A DNA stretch of 64,000 bases from Cephaloticoccus primus (GCF_001580015.1 NZ_LSZQ01000012.1:62001-126000), one strand, 5' to 3'; positions 52,029 to 62,751 are shown, numbered from the stretch's first letter. Notes: generated by a model from the letters alone, not told the origin. Made by a program: numbers and translations.

Positions 52029-52910
52029 ATGACTACCCGCCCCGCCTCCTCCTCCCCTCCGACTGCTGCGGCCAATAACGACCGTGCGACTGCGAACCCC
52101 ACATCATCCGCTCTCGCAGTGCCGCCCGATGGAAAAAGGAATACCCGCCCGGCAGCCTGTGCGGCGACAGCCGCAAACTTCGCTGGCAAACGAGTCCTCA
52201 TCACTGGAGCCGCAGGCGGCATCGGCCACGCGCTCGTGCAGCGCTTCGCACAAGCCGGAGCCACGCTCGCCTTGGTCGACAGCTCACCCGCGCTCACAGA
52301 GCTCGCCGCGGAGCTCGGCGCACCACACCGCGCGTGGCGAGTCGACCTCAGCGACGAAGCCGCCATCACCCGCTTCGCCGCAGATGCGCTGCGAGAGCTC
52401 GGCCCGATCGACATCCTCATCAACAACGCGGGCATCGCCCCGCTCGCCCCCGCCGCGACGCTCAGCACCGAGATTTGGGACAGCACGATGAGTGTAAACC
52501 TGCGCGCGCCCTTCCTGCTCTGCCGCGCCTTCGCCGGCCCGATGCTGGAGCGAGGCTGGGGCCGCATCGTCAACCTCGCCTCGCAGGCGGCACTGATCGG
52601 GATCGACGGGCACGCCGCCTACTCGGCCAGCAAGGCCGGCCTGCTCGGCATGAGCTACTGCATGGCGCTGGAGTGGGGCCCCCGCGGCGTCACCGTAAAC
52701 TGCATTTCGCCGACCGTCGTCGACACCCCGATGGGCTCCGGCTCGACCTGGAGCGGCGAGCGCGGTGTGCAAGCCCGCCGCGAAATCCCTGTAGGCCGCT
52801 TCGCCCGCCCCGAAGAAATCGCCGCAGCCGCGGCCTACCTCGCCAGCGAAGACGCCGCCATGATCAACGGTAGCAACCTCGTCATCGACGGCGGCCGCAC
52901 CATCCGCTGA
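52029..52910 (+). CDS. SDR oxidoreductase, probable polyol dehydrogenase
   Basis: A 293-residue SDR with a low-complexity N-terminal extension of about 48 residues (Pro/Ala/Ser/Thr-rich) before KRVLITGAAGGIGHALVQRF. The NNAG motif is ILINNAGIAPL and the active site is YSASKAGLLGMSYCMALEWGPRGVTVNCISPTVVDTPMG. That last segment recalls D-threitol/galactitol-type dehydrogenases. It is divergent from the polyol operon and shares the inverted repeat, so it probably supplies a second polyol oxidation. Confidence 0.82.
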   Translation: MTTRPASSSPPTAAANNDRATANPTSSALAVPPDGKRNTRPAACAATAANFAGKRVLITGAAGGIGHALVQRFAQAGATLALVDSSPALTELAAELGAPHRAWRVDLSDEAAITRFAADALRELGPIDILINNAGIAPLAPAATLSTEIWDSTMSVNLRAPFLLCRAFAGPMLERGWGRIVNLASQAALIGIDGHAAYSASKAGLLGMSYCMALEWGPRGVTVNCISPTVVDTPMGSGSTWSGERGVQARREIPVGRFARPEEIAAAAAYLASEDAAMINGSNLVIDGGRTIR

Positions 52911-53057
52911 AAAACGGTGCGGCAAAGGCCCCGGTGGCCGGTGGCCCCACCGCCGCGCCCTCCCCTGCCCTCCGCGAAAACCTCTGCGAAGCCGCCGGGA
53001 GCAAGGAGAGCACAAGGCGGCGCGTCGAGCGGGTGAGGGGCCGCGGGCACTCTCCGC

Positions 53058-54359
53058 CTACGAGTGGTAGGCGGTTTCGCCGTGGCTGCTGATGTCGAGC
53101 CCTTCGCGTTCGGCTTCCTCGGAGACGCGCAGGCCGATGGTGAGATCCACCAGTTTGTAGGCGGCAAAGGACACCGCGCCCGACCAAGCGAGGGTGATCG
53201 CCACGCTCTTGAGCTGCACCAGCACCTGGTGCGCCATGCCGAAATCGGCGCCTCCCGTGCCGCCCAGCGAGGGTGCCGCCAGCACGCCCGTCAGGACTGC
53301 GCCGAGGATCGCGCCCACGCCGTGCACGCCAAACACGTCGAACGCATCGTCCACCCGCAGCATCCGCTTCAGCCCGCCGACTCCCCACAGGCAGGCCACA
53401 CCAGACAGCAGCCCCAGCGCGATCGCTCCCGCAGGCCCGACAAAACCGGCCGCAGGCGTGACCGCCACCAACCCGGCCACGGCACCCGACACCGAGCCGA
53501 GCATCGAGCACTTCCCCTTGAGCCAGGACTCCGCCGCGCTCCACGACAGCGCCGCCGCGCCGGTGGCCAGAAGCGTGTTAACAAAGGCGAGCCCCGCCGT
53601 GCTGCCCGCGCTCAGGGCCGAGCCCGCGTTAAAGCCAAACCAGCCGACCCACAACAGCGAGGCCCCGATCATCGTCATGACCAGCGAGTGCGGCGGCATC
53701 GCTTCCCTGCCGAAGCCCACACGCGGGCCGATCATGTACGCGCCGATCAGGCCCGCCATCGCCGCGTTGATGTGGACGACCGTGCCGCCTGCGAAATCGA
53801 GCGCGCCATCTTCAAACAGCAGCCCGCCCGGTGCCCACACCATGTGCGCAATCGGCACGTAGCTGAAGGTGAACCACAGCACGGCAAAGGTAATCACCGC
53901 CGCAAACTTCACGCGCTCGGCAAAGGAGCCGACGATCAGCGCGCAAGTGATGGCGGCGAAAGTCGACTGGAAGGCCACGAACACGTACTCCGGGATCGTG
54001 TCCGACAAACTGTCCGCCGTGATACCGCCCAAGAGCAGTTTATCGAAGCTGCCGTAGAGCGCACCGCCTCCGGCAAACACCAGACTGTAGCCGTAGATCA
54101 CCCACAAGATGGGGATCAGCGCGAAGAGCGTGAACACCTGCATCAGCACCGACAGCATGTTCTTCGAGCGGCCGAGCCCGCCGTAAAACAAGGCCAGCCC
54201 GGGCACGATCATGAGGATGACCAGCATCGTCGAAGTCAGCATCCAGGCCGTGTCGCCCGCGCTGAGGACTGGCGCCGCCTCAGGAGCGGCGGCCTGAGCA
54301 AAGGCAGGCGCAACACCGCCCACCAGAAAAAATCCAGAAACCAGGGAACACAGTCTCAT
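53058..54359 (-). CDS. amt: Ammonium transporter Amt
   Basis: A 433-residue Amt/MEP channel with a signal peptide (MRLCSLVSGFFLVGGVAPAFAQ) and about 11 membrane helices. Family parts are MLVILMIVPGLALFYGGL, FAFQST-like FVAFQSTFAAI, DFAGGTVVHINAAMAGL (first pore His), LLWVGWFGFNAGSAL and DDAFDVFGVHGVGAILG (second His). ATG 54359 has GGAG nine bases upstream; the in-frame TTG before it does not. gdhA lies upstream on the same strand across a repeat. No glnB/glnK gene follows, unlike many amt loci. Confidence 0.94.
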   Translation of the reverse strand: MRLCSLVSGFFLVGGVAPAFAQAAAPEAAPVLSAGDTAWMLTSTMLVILMIVPGLALFYGGLGRSKNMLSVLMQVFTLFALIPILWVIYGYSLVFAGGGALYGSFDKLLLGGITADSLSDTIPEYVFVAFQSTFAAITCALIVGSFAERVKFAAVITFAVLWFTFSYVPIAHMVWAPGGLLFEDGALDFAGGTVVHINAAMAGLIGAYMIGPRVGFGREAMPPHSLVMTMIGASLLWVGWFGFNAGSALSAGSTAGLAFVNTLLATGAAALSWSAAESWLKGKCSMLGSVSGAVAGLVAVTPAAGFVGPAGAIALGLLSGVACLWGVGGLKRMLRVDDAFDVFGVHGVGAILGAVLTGVLAAPSLGGTGGADFGMAHQVLVQLKSVAITLAWSGAVSFAAYKLVDLTIGLRVSEEAEREGLDISSHGETAYHS

Positions 54360-54390
54360 AGGTCTTTTCTCCAAGGGTTAATCTTATCAT

Positions 54391-54590
54391 CCACTGCGCG
54401 TGGGGCGGCAGGCGGTGCCTGCTCCCGTTTACTGTGCGGTTCGTGTGTCGGGCGAAACGCCCGACACACGAACCGCACAGTAAGGGACTCCCGACCTTCG
54501 GTCGGCTAAGAGATTCACTCGTTAACTGAAAAAATCGCCCCAATGGGTTTTCGTTACGTTTGAACCTCCTGTCGCAACGCGACAGGGCAA
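54391..54590. repeat. Structured repeat, left end with terminal repeat, right part missing
   Basis: It begins with the same CCACTGCGCGTGGGGCGG terminus (54391-54408). A perfect 26-bp stem with AAA loop follows (54429-54483), then a CCGACC-TTC-GGTCGG hairpin, the TAACC..GGGT block in degenerate form (54513-54560) and CTGTCGC-AAC-GCGACAG near 54570. The long stem and right terminal repeat are absent. It occupies most of the amt-gdhA spacer. Confidence 0.72.
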
Positions 54591-54663
54591 AAGTCGCAGG
54601 CTTCCACCGCCTTCAGCGGGCGCGGCCCAACGGGGGCCGCGCCCGCGAGAGCTTTCGAAGCGC

Positions 54664-56124
<1,461 letters not shown>

Positions 56125-56185
56125 TCAAAAAACCACCCCCTCCAGATAGGGGGGGATCTCGCGCAAAAAAACTCCTCCCAAACCC

Positions 56186-56203
56186 ACCCCACCGAGGTGG
56201 GGT
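56186..56203. other. Perfect short hairpin between gdhA and the lipid cluster
   Basis: ACCCCACC-GA-GGTGGGGT is an 8-bp-arm palindrome in the 273-bp spacer between the glycosyltransferase stop (56305) and gdhA start. On the transcribed strand a T-run appears about 18 bases later, so terminator activity for the lipid operon is possible but not classical. Another C-rich/G-rich pairing lies near 56139. Confidence 0.4.
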
Positions 56204-56304
56204 ACCCATCAAAAGCACCTGCCAGCCCAGTGGTTACGCGAACGGATGCGTGCCCACAGCGCCGCGCGCCCACGCGCACCGCGCAGCCCCCCCCCGGGCG
56301 GAGC

Positions 56305-57582
56305 TCAGCCTTGGTGCAGGGCCTCGGCCGTCGCGCCTGGGCGAGCGGCACTCAGCGGAGGCTCTGCCCACGGGTAGCGGGTGAGCTCGGCCTGGCAGAC
56401 TTCGTTGGCCAGTGCCACGAGCTCATCAATCAGGAGCGTGGGATCCTCCGTATAACGGGCCGCGCGGAAGCGGTCGCGCACCGCGCGGTAAGCGGCGGGC
56501 TCGCGCATCCAGTGGTCGATCAGAGCCTCGAAATCGCCCGCGTTTTCGATCCGGGGTGAGGCCGCCCCATTGTGGAAAAATTTCCAGGTCAGCTCCTCCT
56601 GCGGCATGATCCCGCCAAAGGCGTTAAAGATAATCGGGCAACCGTGATCGAGTGCCTGCGCGCAAGTCGTCGTGCCGCCGCGCGTCACCACACAGTCGCT
56701 GACTTGCAGGAGCAGGTGCATGACATCCGTGTAGCCCTCGATGTGGCAGCGCAGCTCGGGGTGGTTGGCGCGCCAGTGGATGAGCGTGTTGTACGCCTCC
56801 CGGTTGCGCCCGCAGATGAGGATGACCTGGCAGCGGCTGGCATGGCGCAGTAGCGTGGGCAGCAGCGCGAGGTGGTTGTTCGCCCCATTCCCCCCCGTCG
56901 CCAGAAACACCGTAAAGAGCCCCGGGCGCAGGCCCAGTTGATGGGAGAGGAAGTGCTCCCGCTCGTCATGCATCAGCACCTCGTGATGCTCGCGCGGGCG
57001 CATCAGCCGCCCGCGCACCCGGGTGCGTTCGCGCGGGATGCCTTTCTTGACCGCGTAGTCGTTGGCCGTCGCCGTGCGCGAGAAGTACCGATCCACGGTC
57101 GGCTCGATCCAGTTGATCGAGTAACCCCAACCGCCGGAAAACTCTCCGCAATACGTCGCCGTGCGCACTCTCCCGCCGCTCCCGCCCCGGCCCGCCGGCC
57201 CCTCGCCGAGCACCGCGCGCGCGAGCTGGAAGTAGCCGCGGTTGAGGCAGTCGTGCACGCTAAAGACAAGGTGCGGCCGATACGTCCGCAACACGTCGAG
57301 GTAGTAACCTCGCCCCAGCGTGACCGTACGGCCATTGATCAAGCTCAGCCCCTCGACTACCGCGTAGAACGCCTTGTGCATCCAGGGCGACTTTTTCTGG
57401 ATCCAGTTGTAGAGGTTTACCCCGAGGCGCGCGACCCACGAGGACTTCTCCAACATCTGCTCGATCCGCACATCGACCTGATGGCGGTAGAGCTCGAAGC
57501 ACCACTCCGCAAAGGCCTCTGCGCGCGCGTCGTGGCCGCCGCCAGTGCTGGAGGTGAGAACGAGGATCCGCAGTTTCGACAT
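56305..57582 (-). CDS. MGDG-synthase/UgtP-like glycosyltransferase (GT28)
   Basis: A 425-residue GT-B enzyme. The N-terminus ILVLTSSTGGGHDARAEAFAEW matches diacylglycerol glycosyltransferases, in which this Gly-rich loop contacts the acceptor. The C-terminal donor domain has VFLATGGNGANNHLALLP and DCVVTRGGTTTCAQALDHGCPIIFNAF with the nucleotide-sugar Gly/Thr cluster. It probably glycosylates a lipid at the inner membrane. It is the last gene of the ACP-DH/KS/SDR operon, 23 bp after the SDR, which links glycosylation to the acyl product. Confidence 0.85.
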   Translation of the reverse strand: MSKLRILVLTSSTGGGHDARAEAFAEWCFELYRHQVDVRIEQMLEKSSWVARLGVNLYNWIQKKSPWMHKAFYAVVEGLSLINGRTVTLGRGYYLDVLRTYRPHLVFSVHDCLNRGYFQLARAVLGEGPAGRGGSGGRVRTATYCGEFSGGWGYSINWIEPTVDRYFSRTATANDYAVKKGIPRERTRVRGRLMRPREHHEVLMHDEREHFLSHQLGLRPGLFTVFLATGGNGANNHLALLPTLLRHASRCQVILICGRNREAYNTLIHWRANHPELRCHIEGYTDVMHLLLQVSDCVVTRGGTTTCAQALDHGCPIIFNAFGGIMPQEELTWKFFHNGAASPRIENAGDFEALIDHWMREPAAYRAVRDRFRAARYTEDPTLLIDELVALANEVCQAELTRYPWAEPPLSAARPGATAEALHQG

Positions 57583-57605
57583 ATCGGGTGGTTTCCTGTC
57601 GGGCG

Positions 57606-58733
57606 CTACACATCGAAGTAGCGCGCCTGCACACGCCGCTTGAGGGCCAGCGAGCCAAAGCGCGCGAGGAGCGGCGCGAGCACGGCCTGGGAAAATCGCC
57701 CGCAGCGCAGCGTGGTGCTGCGGCAGCGCAGCAGGGCACGGCGCAGCGCGCGCGCCGCATGCTCGGGCGGCGGCCCGCCCTGCATCAGCCGCTCAAAAGC
57801 GGCCTTCGCCGTCTTCAACCGTTCTATCTTGCGTGCTTCCGATGGAGGCACGTCGGCCTTTCGCTCTTTGGATAGCGGGGTCGTTGCCCCCGCGTCAAAA
57901 TGGAGCTCTTCAAGGTGTTCGCCCAGATACAAAACCGAGCGGGCAAAGTCGGTGCGGTAGTCACCCGGGCGCAGGTCGATCACGCTCAAGCTCGTGCCCG
58001 CGGTTTCGATCATGAGGCTTTCGCTCAGCGCGGTGAGGCCGGCTTTCACGATGTTGTAGCTCGTCTGGTAAGGCAGCGGAAACTCAGCCGCGAGCGAGGA
58101 GACGTTGACCAGTGCCCTTGGGCGCGGCGGCAACGCGTCCGACGCCACTTCGCGCCTGCCCTGCTCCGCCGCTTCGCGCGCGCGCCAATCGCCGAGTGCC
58201 GCGTGGGCGAGCCGCGCAGTGTTGACGAGCATCACCTCGATCTGCCGTTGCCAGTGCGCGAAGTCGGTCGCCGCGAAATCGCCAAACACGCTGTAGCCCG
58301 CGTTGTTGATCACGATGTCGAAACCGCCCGCGTTTTCACACTGGTCGCCGCCCGCGTTTTCGCACTGTCCGCCGCACGCCTGCGCCGCCGTTTCGCGGAA
58401 AATCCGCTCGGCCTCCGCACCATCCGCCAAGTCGAGCGCCACCGGCGTAAACCGGCCGTGGCGGCCGCGCGGGTAATCCCCCTCGAGTGCGCCTAGGTTT
58501 GCGACTGCCGTGTTCGCAGTATCCGCGCCTGGCGCCACGCCGGCGTTTGTCGCGTTTCCCGAAAACTCCGTGCTCAGATGTGCCAGGCGCGCCACATCGC
58601 GCGCACTGCCCCACACGTCCACGCCCTCGGCGAGGAGCATTTGCGCGAAGGCTTGCCCGAGACCCGTGCTCGCCCCGCTCACAAAGGCCCTGCGGTACAG
58701 CGAAGAGAGGCGGCGGTGAGCGGCGGCAGGCAC
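57606..58733 (-). CDS. SDR oxidoreductase, ketoreductase candidate of the acyl cluster
   Basis: A 375-residue SDR, longer than the usual 250. AFVSGASTGLGQAFAQML is the cofactor site, IVINNAGYSVFGDF the NNAG motif and LVNVSSLAAEFPLPYQTSYNIVKAGL the Ser-Tyr-Lys active site. Two inserts raise the length: a variable segment after LSTEF (about 57-88) and an 8-residue tandem duplication (QCENAGGD/QCENAGGF). The C-terminal extension after RPGDYRTDF is helical and basic. It lies 43 bp after the ketosynthase gene, so 3-ketoacyl-ACP reduction is the simplest proposal, though it is not a close FabG look-alike. Confidence 0.75.
   Translation of the reverse strand: MPAAAHRRLSSLYRRAFVSGASTGLGQAFAQMLLAEGVDVWGSARDVARLAHLSTEFSGNATNAGVAPGADTANTAVANLGALEGDYPRGRHGRFTPVALDLADGAEAERIFRETAAQACGGQCENAGGDQCENAGGFDIVINNAGYSVFGDFAATDFAHWQRQIEVMLVNTARLAHAALGDWRAREAAEQGRREVASDALPPRPRALVNVSSLAAEFPLPYQTSYNIVKAGLTALSESLMIETAGTSLSVIDLRPGDYRTDFARSVLYLGEHLEELHFDAGATTPLSKERKADVPPSEARKIERLKTAKAAFERLMQGGPPPEHAARALRRALLRCRSTTLRCGRFSQAVLAPLLARFGSLALKRRVQARYFDV
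58325..58372. repeat. 24-bp tandem duplication inside the SDR gene
   Basis: Two adjacent 24-bp units (58325-58348 and 58349-58372) are identical at 21 of 24 positions. They keep frame and double the peptide QCENAGG just before the NNAG strand. This is a recent-looking slippage or duplication event. Confidence 0.7.
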
Positions 58734-58776
58734 GTAGTAAAGGGCTTGGAGGAACGACGCGGCAGCGCGGGGTGCT

Positions 58777-60072
58777 TCACGCGCGCTTGAGCACGACGCT
58801 GACGTTGGCCCCGCCGAAGCCGCTGCTGTTGTTTAAAACCACGCGCGGCGGCTCGGCCACCGTTTTGCGCAAGATGCGCAGCCCGGCGCACTCGGGGTCC
58901 AGCTGCGCAATGTGCGCCGAACCGGGCAAGAAACCTTCGCGCAGCGCGAGGGCGCAAAATGCGCTCTCCATCGCGCCCGCCAGCGAGAGGCCGTGGCCGG
59001 TCAACGCCTTGGTGCTGCTGATCGCGGGCGAGGCGGGCGAGCGCCCTCCCGCCCCGCCCTCCTCACCCGATCCGGCAAAGACAGACTTGATCGCGCGGAC
59101 TTCCGAGAGGTCGCCGATGGGCGTCGAGGTCGCGTGCGCGTTGATGTAATCGACGTCGCCCGGCGCGAGCTGCGCGGCTTGCAGCGCGCGGCGCATCGCC
59201 AGCGCGAGCCCTTCACCCTCGGGGTGCGAGATCGCGACGTTGTGCCCATCGGAGGCCTGGCCCCAGGCGGCAACCTCGCCGTAAACGGGCGCGCCGCGCC
59301 GCTGCACTTCGTCTTCGGTTTCGAGGACGAGAACCGCCGCGCCGCCTGTCCCCACAAAACCGTCGCGCGCGGCGTCGAAGGGCCGCGAGGCGAGCGCGGG
59401 GTCGCGCTGGAGCGAGAGCGCGCGCATCCCGGCAAAGGGCAGGATGCTGTCCACATTTCCATCCTCCGCGCCCACGACGAACATCCGCTTCGCGCGCCCG
59501 AGGACGAGGTCGTCGTAGGCGTAGCCGAGCGCGTGGGCCGATGACGCGCAGGCCGAGGAAAAGCCGCACGAGGCGCCCTTGATCTTGAAGTGCGCGACAA
59601 GGTTGAAATTCAGCGTGCCGGAAATCGCCGCCACGATGCCCAGCGGCGAGCAGCGCATGACGCCGAGCTGGTGCATACGGCCCAGCATGTAGCCCATGAG
59701 CTGGGGCGAGCCGCCCGAAGCCGCGTAAAGGCCCGTGTCCGGATTGTTGGCAAAGTCCGCCTCGCCGAGCCCCGCATCGGTGATCGCCTGCTGCATGGCG
59801 CACCACGCGTAGAGACCGTGCGGCGCCATCCCGCGGATGACTTCGCGGCGAATGCGGTAGGCATCGGGGTAAGTCCAGTCCTCGGGATCGTTTGACGCCG
59901 TATCGAAGCCGCGCACGGGAGCGGCAACTTTTACCGGCACGTCGTCACCCGCAAAGGGCGGGTAAAGCTGGATGCCGTGGCGCAGCTCGCGCAGTGCCGC
60001 GGTCACGCTCGGCACGTCGTTGCCAATGCTCGTGATGAGCCCGAGGCCCGTTATGAACACCCTGCCAGCCAT
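58777..60072 (-). CDS. Beta-ketoacyl-ACP synthase (FabF/KAS-type)
   Basis: A 431-residue thiolase-fold ketosynthase. The catalytic Cys175 is in GFSSACASSAHALG, His313 in INAHATSTPIGD and Lys355/His360 in STKALTGHGLSLAGA. GGANVSVVLKR closes the fold. It condenses malonyl-ACP with an acyl chain. A Gly/Ala-rich insert (GSGEEGGAGGRSPASP, about 335-350) sits before the second active-site half. The gene lies 31 bp after the ACP-dehydratase fusion. A specialised pathway is more likely than primary fatty-acid synthesis, because no fabD/fabG/acpP context is present. Confidence 0.92.
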   Translation of the reverse strand: MAGRVFITGLGLITSIGNDVPSVTAALRELRHGIQLYPPFAGDDVPVKVAAPVRGFDTASNDPEDWTYPDAYRIRREVIRGMAPHGLYAWCAMQQAITDAGLGEADFANNPDTGLYAASGGSPQLMGYMLGRMHQLGVMRCSPLGIVAAISGTLNFNLVAHFKIKGASCGFSSACASSAHALGYAYDDLVLGRAKRMFVVGAEDGNVDSILPFAGMRALSLQRDPALASRPFDAARDGFVGTGGAAVLVLETEDEVQRRGAPVYGEVAAWGQASDGHNVAISHPEGEGLALAMRRALQAAQLAPGDVDYINAHATSTPIGDLSEVRAIKSVFAGSGEEGGAGGRSPASPAISSTKALTGHGLSLAGAMESAFCALALREGFLPGSAHIAQLDPECAGLRILRKTVAEPPRVVLNNSSGFGGANVSVVLKRA

Positions 60073-60103
60073 GTGAGTAGAGTGGATTTTCGCGCGGTGC
60101 CGA

Positions 60104-61126
60104 CTAGGCGGTAGGGCTGCTGCTGCTCGTGGTGCCAGTGGTTGCGGGCGAGGCGGGCGCCACGACGCTCGCGGGAGCCGCCCCTCCCGCCCCTCCGGAT
60201 GCTGCGGATGCCTCAGCCTCAGGCGCGGCGGCGGGCGCAGGCGCGTCCTTTAGCCCAAAGGTCAGCGTGATCTCTTCGGCGATGGCCGTCTTTTCCTGGC
60301 CGACGCGGATCGCGCCCTCAAAGGTCGCCAGCGGCATCTTCGCCCGCTTGGGCCGGATCGATAGCGAGAGGACGTCGCCCGGGCGGCACACGCGATGGGC
60401 GCGCACGCCCTCGCAGCCGGTGAAGAAGATCTGCTCGGCGTTTACCACCTTGCCCGCCTCGGTCGGCTCAAAGCCTTCCAGCAGATAGAGGACGGCGAGC
60501 TGCCCGAGCGCCTCCAGCATGATGGAGGCCGGCAGGACGGGGTTGTTCTTGAAGTGCCCTTTCAGGAAAAACTCCTCGCCCGTGATTTTGTATTTCGCGC
60601 TGGCGTGAGTGGAGCTGATCGACGCCTCGTTGAGGAACAGGAAGGGCGGCTGGATCGGCATCACGGCGGCGATTTGCTCGATCGGCAAAAACTTCGCCGG
60701 TTGCGGCGGAGGCAGCCCGCGGGCCTTGCAGTCGATGAATACCTTGATGTCGCCGACGGTGCGGAGGTTGCGCAGCTCGTCGTTGTTGATCGTCATGCGC
60801 AGGGTCTCTTCGACGAGGATGACGATCTCCATCATCGTGAGCGAATCGATGCCCAGGTCTTCAATAAGCCGCAGCTCGTCGTTGCCCTCCTGGAGCTTGG
60901 GGCGCAGATCGGGATCTACGAAGCGCTCTATCACGCCGATGACGACCGTAGGGAGTGGCTCGACGTCGCCCGTCTTCAGGAACTTCAACGCAGCCTCCAA
61001 AGTCGCAGATGAGCAGCGTTTTAGCGATTCGCGCAGCGCCACCTCGTCCTCCGCAGAAAAGGGCCTGGGCTGCTTGTCTGCGGGGCGGTTGCCCGCGGGA
61101 GATACGGATGCGTTTACGTCTGTCAT
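60104..61126 (-). CDS. Acyl carrier protein-FabA/FabZ-type dehydratase fusion
   Basis: A 340-residue fusion. After an N-terminal part of about 60 residues, an ACP domain (about 60-135) carries the phosphopantetheine Ser95 in EDLGIDSLTMMEIVILVEE. A hot-dog dehydratase follows (about 145-290) with GHFKNNPVLPASIMLEALGQ, where His191 and Glu205 are the expected catalytic pair. FFTGCEGVRAHRVCRPGDVLSL is the second conserved part. The C-terminal 50 residues are Ala/Pro/Ser-rich and disordered. Fusing carrier and dehydratase should couple 3-hydroxyacyl dehydration to one dedicated carrier. It is the first gene of the four-gene operon. Confidence 0.88.
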   Translation of the reverse strand: MTDVNASVSPAGNRPADKQPRPFSAEDEVALRESLKRCSSATLEAALKFLKTGDVEPLPTVVIGVIERFVDPDLRPKLQEGNDELRLIEDLGIDSLTMMEIVILVEETLRMTINNDELRNLRTVGDIKVFIDCKARGLPPPQPAKFLPIEQIAAVMPIQPPFLFLNEASISSTHASAKYKITGEEFFLKGHFKNNPVLPASIMLEALGQLAVLYLLEGFEPTEAGKVVNAEQIFFTGCEGVRAHRVCRPGDVLSLSIRPKRAKMPLATFEGAIRVGQEKTAIAEEITLTFGLKDAPAPAAAPEAEASAASGGAGGAAPASVVAPASPATTGTTSSSSPTA

Positions 61127-61370
61127 CGGGGGGAAGGATGTAGCTGGCGGGGTTTTCTAATGTAAACGTATTTCCCTTGAGGCAGCGAGCCACAGATTGC
61201 GTAGAGGATACGTAGAAACACCAGACTTTGATTTAAGGAAATGAGTGGGGCCGCGTCCCTCCACCAATGTTCCCGGAAAGCATAAAAAGGCCGCACCGAG
61301 TTTTCTGGATATCCACCGCGCCAGGGGGCCTACTGCGCGGCTACTCGCCGCCCCCCCTCCCGCTCTCGCC

Positions 61371-62741
61371 ATGCCGCAGCCGCCCCCACGCACACACCTG
61401 TTTATCACGCACGAGTTTTACCCACGGCGGGGCGGCATCGCGACCTTTGTGGAGGAGATCGCCCGGGCGGCCAGCGCGCTCGGGCACGAGGTCGAGGTGT
61501 GGGCGCAGGCGCTGCCGCGTGGCGCGCCCGAGCGCAGCTTCCCCTTTCGGCTGCGGCGGCTGCCACTGGCCGGCTCGCACGACCTGGGCTGCCGCCTCAA
61601 GCTGGCGCGCGCGCTCCTGCGCCAGCGGCAGTGGCTGCGCCACGCCAGCGTCTACCTCGTCGAGCCCGGGCCCATCCTCGCCTTTCTGTGGCTGCAATTC
61701 TGCCTGCGCCCGCGCGAGCTCTCGCTTACCTTTCACGGCTCCGACATTTTGAAGCTTTCCCGCAACCTGCTTCACCGCGCGCTGCTGCGCCGCCTGATCG
61801 CGCGCGCCGACCGCATCAGCACGCTGACGCGCTACACGCGCGACTTGCTCTTCGCGCACTTCCCCGAGGCGCGCGCGCGCTTCGTCCTGAGCCCCGGCGC
61901 ACTGCGGCACGACTTTGCCGAGGCCACGCCAACCGCGTCACCTGCGGGCGGCCAAAGTGAAGCAAACCCGCCGGCTCCAAAACGTAGCCGCGAGCGGCGG
62001 CTGATCATCCTCACGGTCGGGCGGCTGCATCCGCGCAAAGGCCAGCAGCGCACACTCGCCGCGCTCACTGCCCTGCCCGCCGAGCTCCGGCGGCGCGTCG
62101 AGTACTGGCTCGTCGGCAGCAGCGCGGAGCGCGGGGCGGGCAAGCGCTACGCCCAGCAACTGCGCGCGCAGGCCGCCGCAGCAGCGCCCGACCTGTGCGT
62201 CAAGTTTTTGGGCGACGTACCTGACGAGCAACTCGGGGCGGTTTACGCGCAGGCCGATATTTTTGCCCTCACCAGCGTGGCGCACGGGCCGAGCGTCGAG
62301 GGCTTCGGCCTCGTCTATCTGGAGGCCGCTGCGCACGGGCTGCCCATCGTCGCCCACGACATCGGCGGTGTGAGCGAAGCCGTCTGCGCAGAGACAAATA
62401 ATCCGGGCGGCAAAAACTCCCGAGAGTCAGCGCACGAGCGACCAACAAATCAGTCCACCGACCGCGCCGCGCCAAACGGCCTGCTCGTCGTGCCCGAGGG
62501 GCCAGACTCACTCGAAAAGCTGCGCGACGCCTTCGCCCGCTTGGTCACCGACGATGCCCTGCGCGCGCGTCTCGGCGCAGCAGGCCCGACCTGGGCGCGA
62601 CGCCAAAGCTGGCAAGACTCGGCCGCCGCACTCCTCGGCGTAAAACCGCCGCGCGCTCAAACGCTACCGCCGCTGCAAAACGAGCCGCACACCGATGCGG
62701 CCTCGACAGCAGGAGGCGCGGGCGACTCCGATTTTTTTTAA
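61371..62741 (+). CDS. GT4-family glycosyltransferase
   Basis: A 456-residue GT-B enzyme. The N-terminus HLFITHEFYPRRGGIATFVEEIARA is the acceptor-side Gly-rich loop of GT4. ILTVGRLHPRKGQQRTLAAL opens the donor domain, and SVEGFGLVYLEAAAHGLPIVAHDIGGVSEAV holds the E-x7-E motif that binds nucleotide sugar. An insert rich in Asn/Ser/Arg (about 385-410) follows. ATG 61371 is chosen over a 42-residue upstream extension. It is divergent from the acyl operon and upstream of a thioesterase, so it may add sugar to the same product. Confidence 0.88.
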   Translation: MPQPPPRTHLFITHEFYPRRGGIATFVEEIARAASALGHEVEVWAQALPRGAPERSFPFRLRRLPLAGSHDLGCRLKLARALLRQRQWLRHASVYLVEPGPILAFLWLQFCLRPRELSLTFHGSDILKLSRNLLHRALLRRLIARADRISTLTRYTRDLLFAHFPEARARFVLSPGALRHDFAEATPTASPAGGQSEANPPAPKRSRERRLIILTVGRLHPRKGQQRTLAALTALPAELRRRVEYWLVGSSAERGAGKRYAQQLRAQAAAAAPDLCVKFLGDVPDEQLGAVYAQADIFALTSVAHGPSVEGFGLVYLEAAAHGLPIVAHDIGGVSEAVCAETNNPGGKNSRESAHERPTNQSTDRAAPNGLLVVPEGPDSLEKLRDAFARLVTDDALRARLGAAGPTWARRQSWQDSAAALLGVKPPRAQTLPPLQNEPHTDAASTAGGAGDSDFF

Positions 62742-62751
62742 CAAAAAACCT

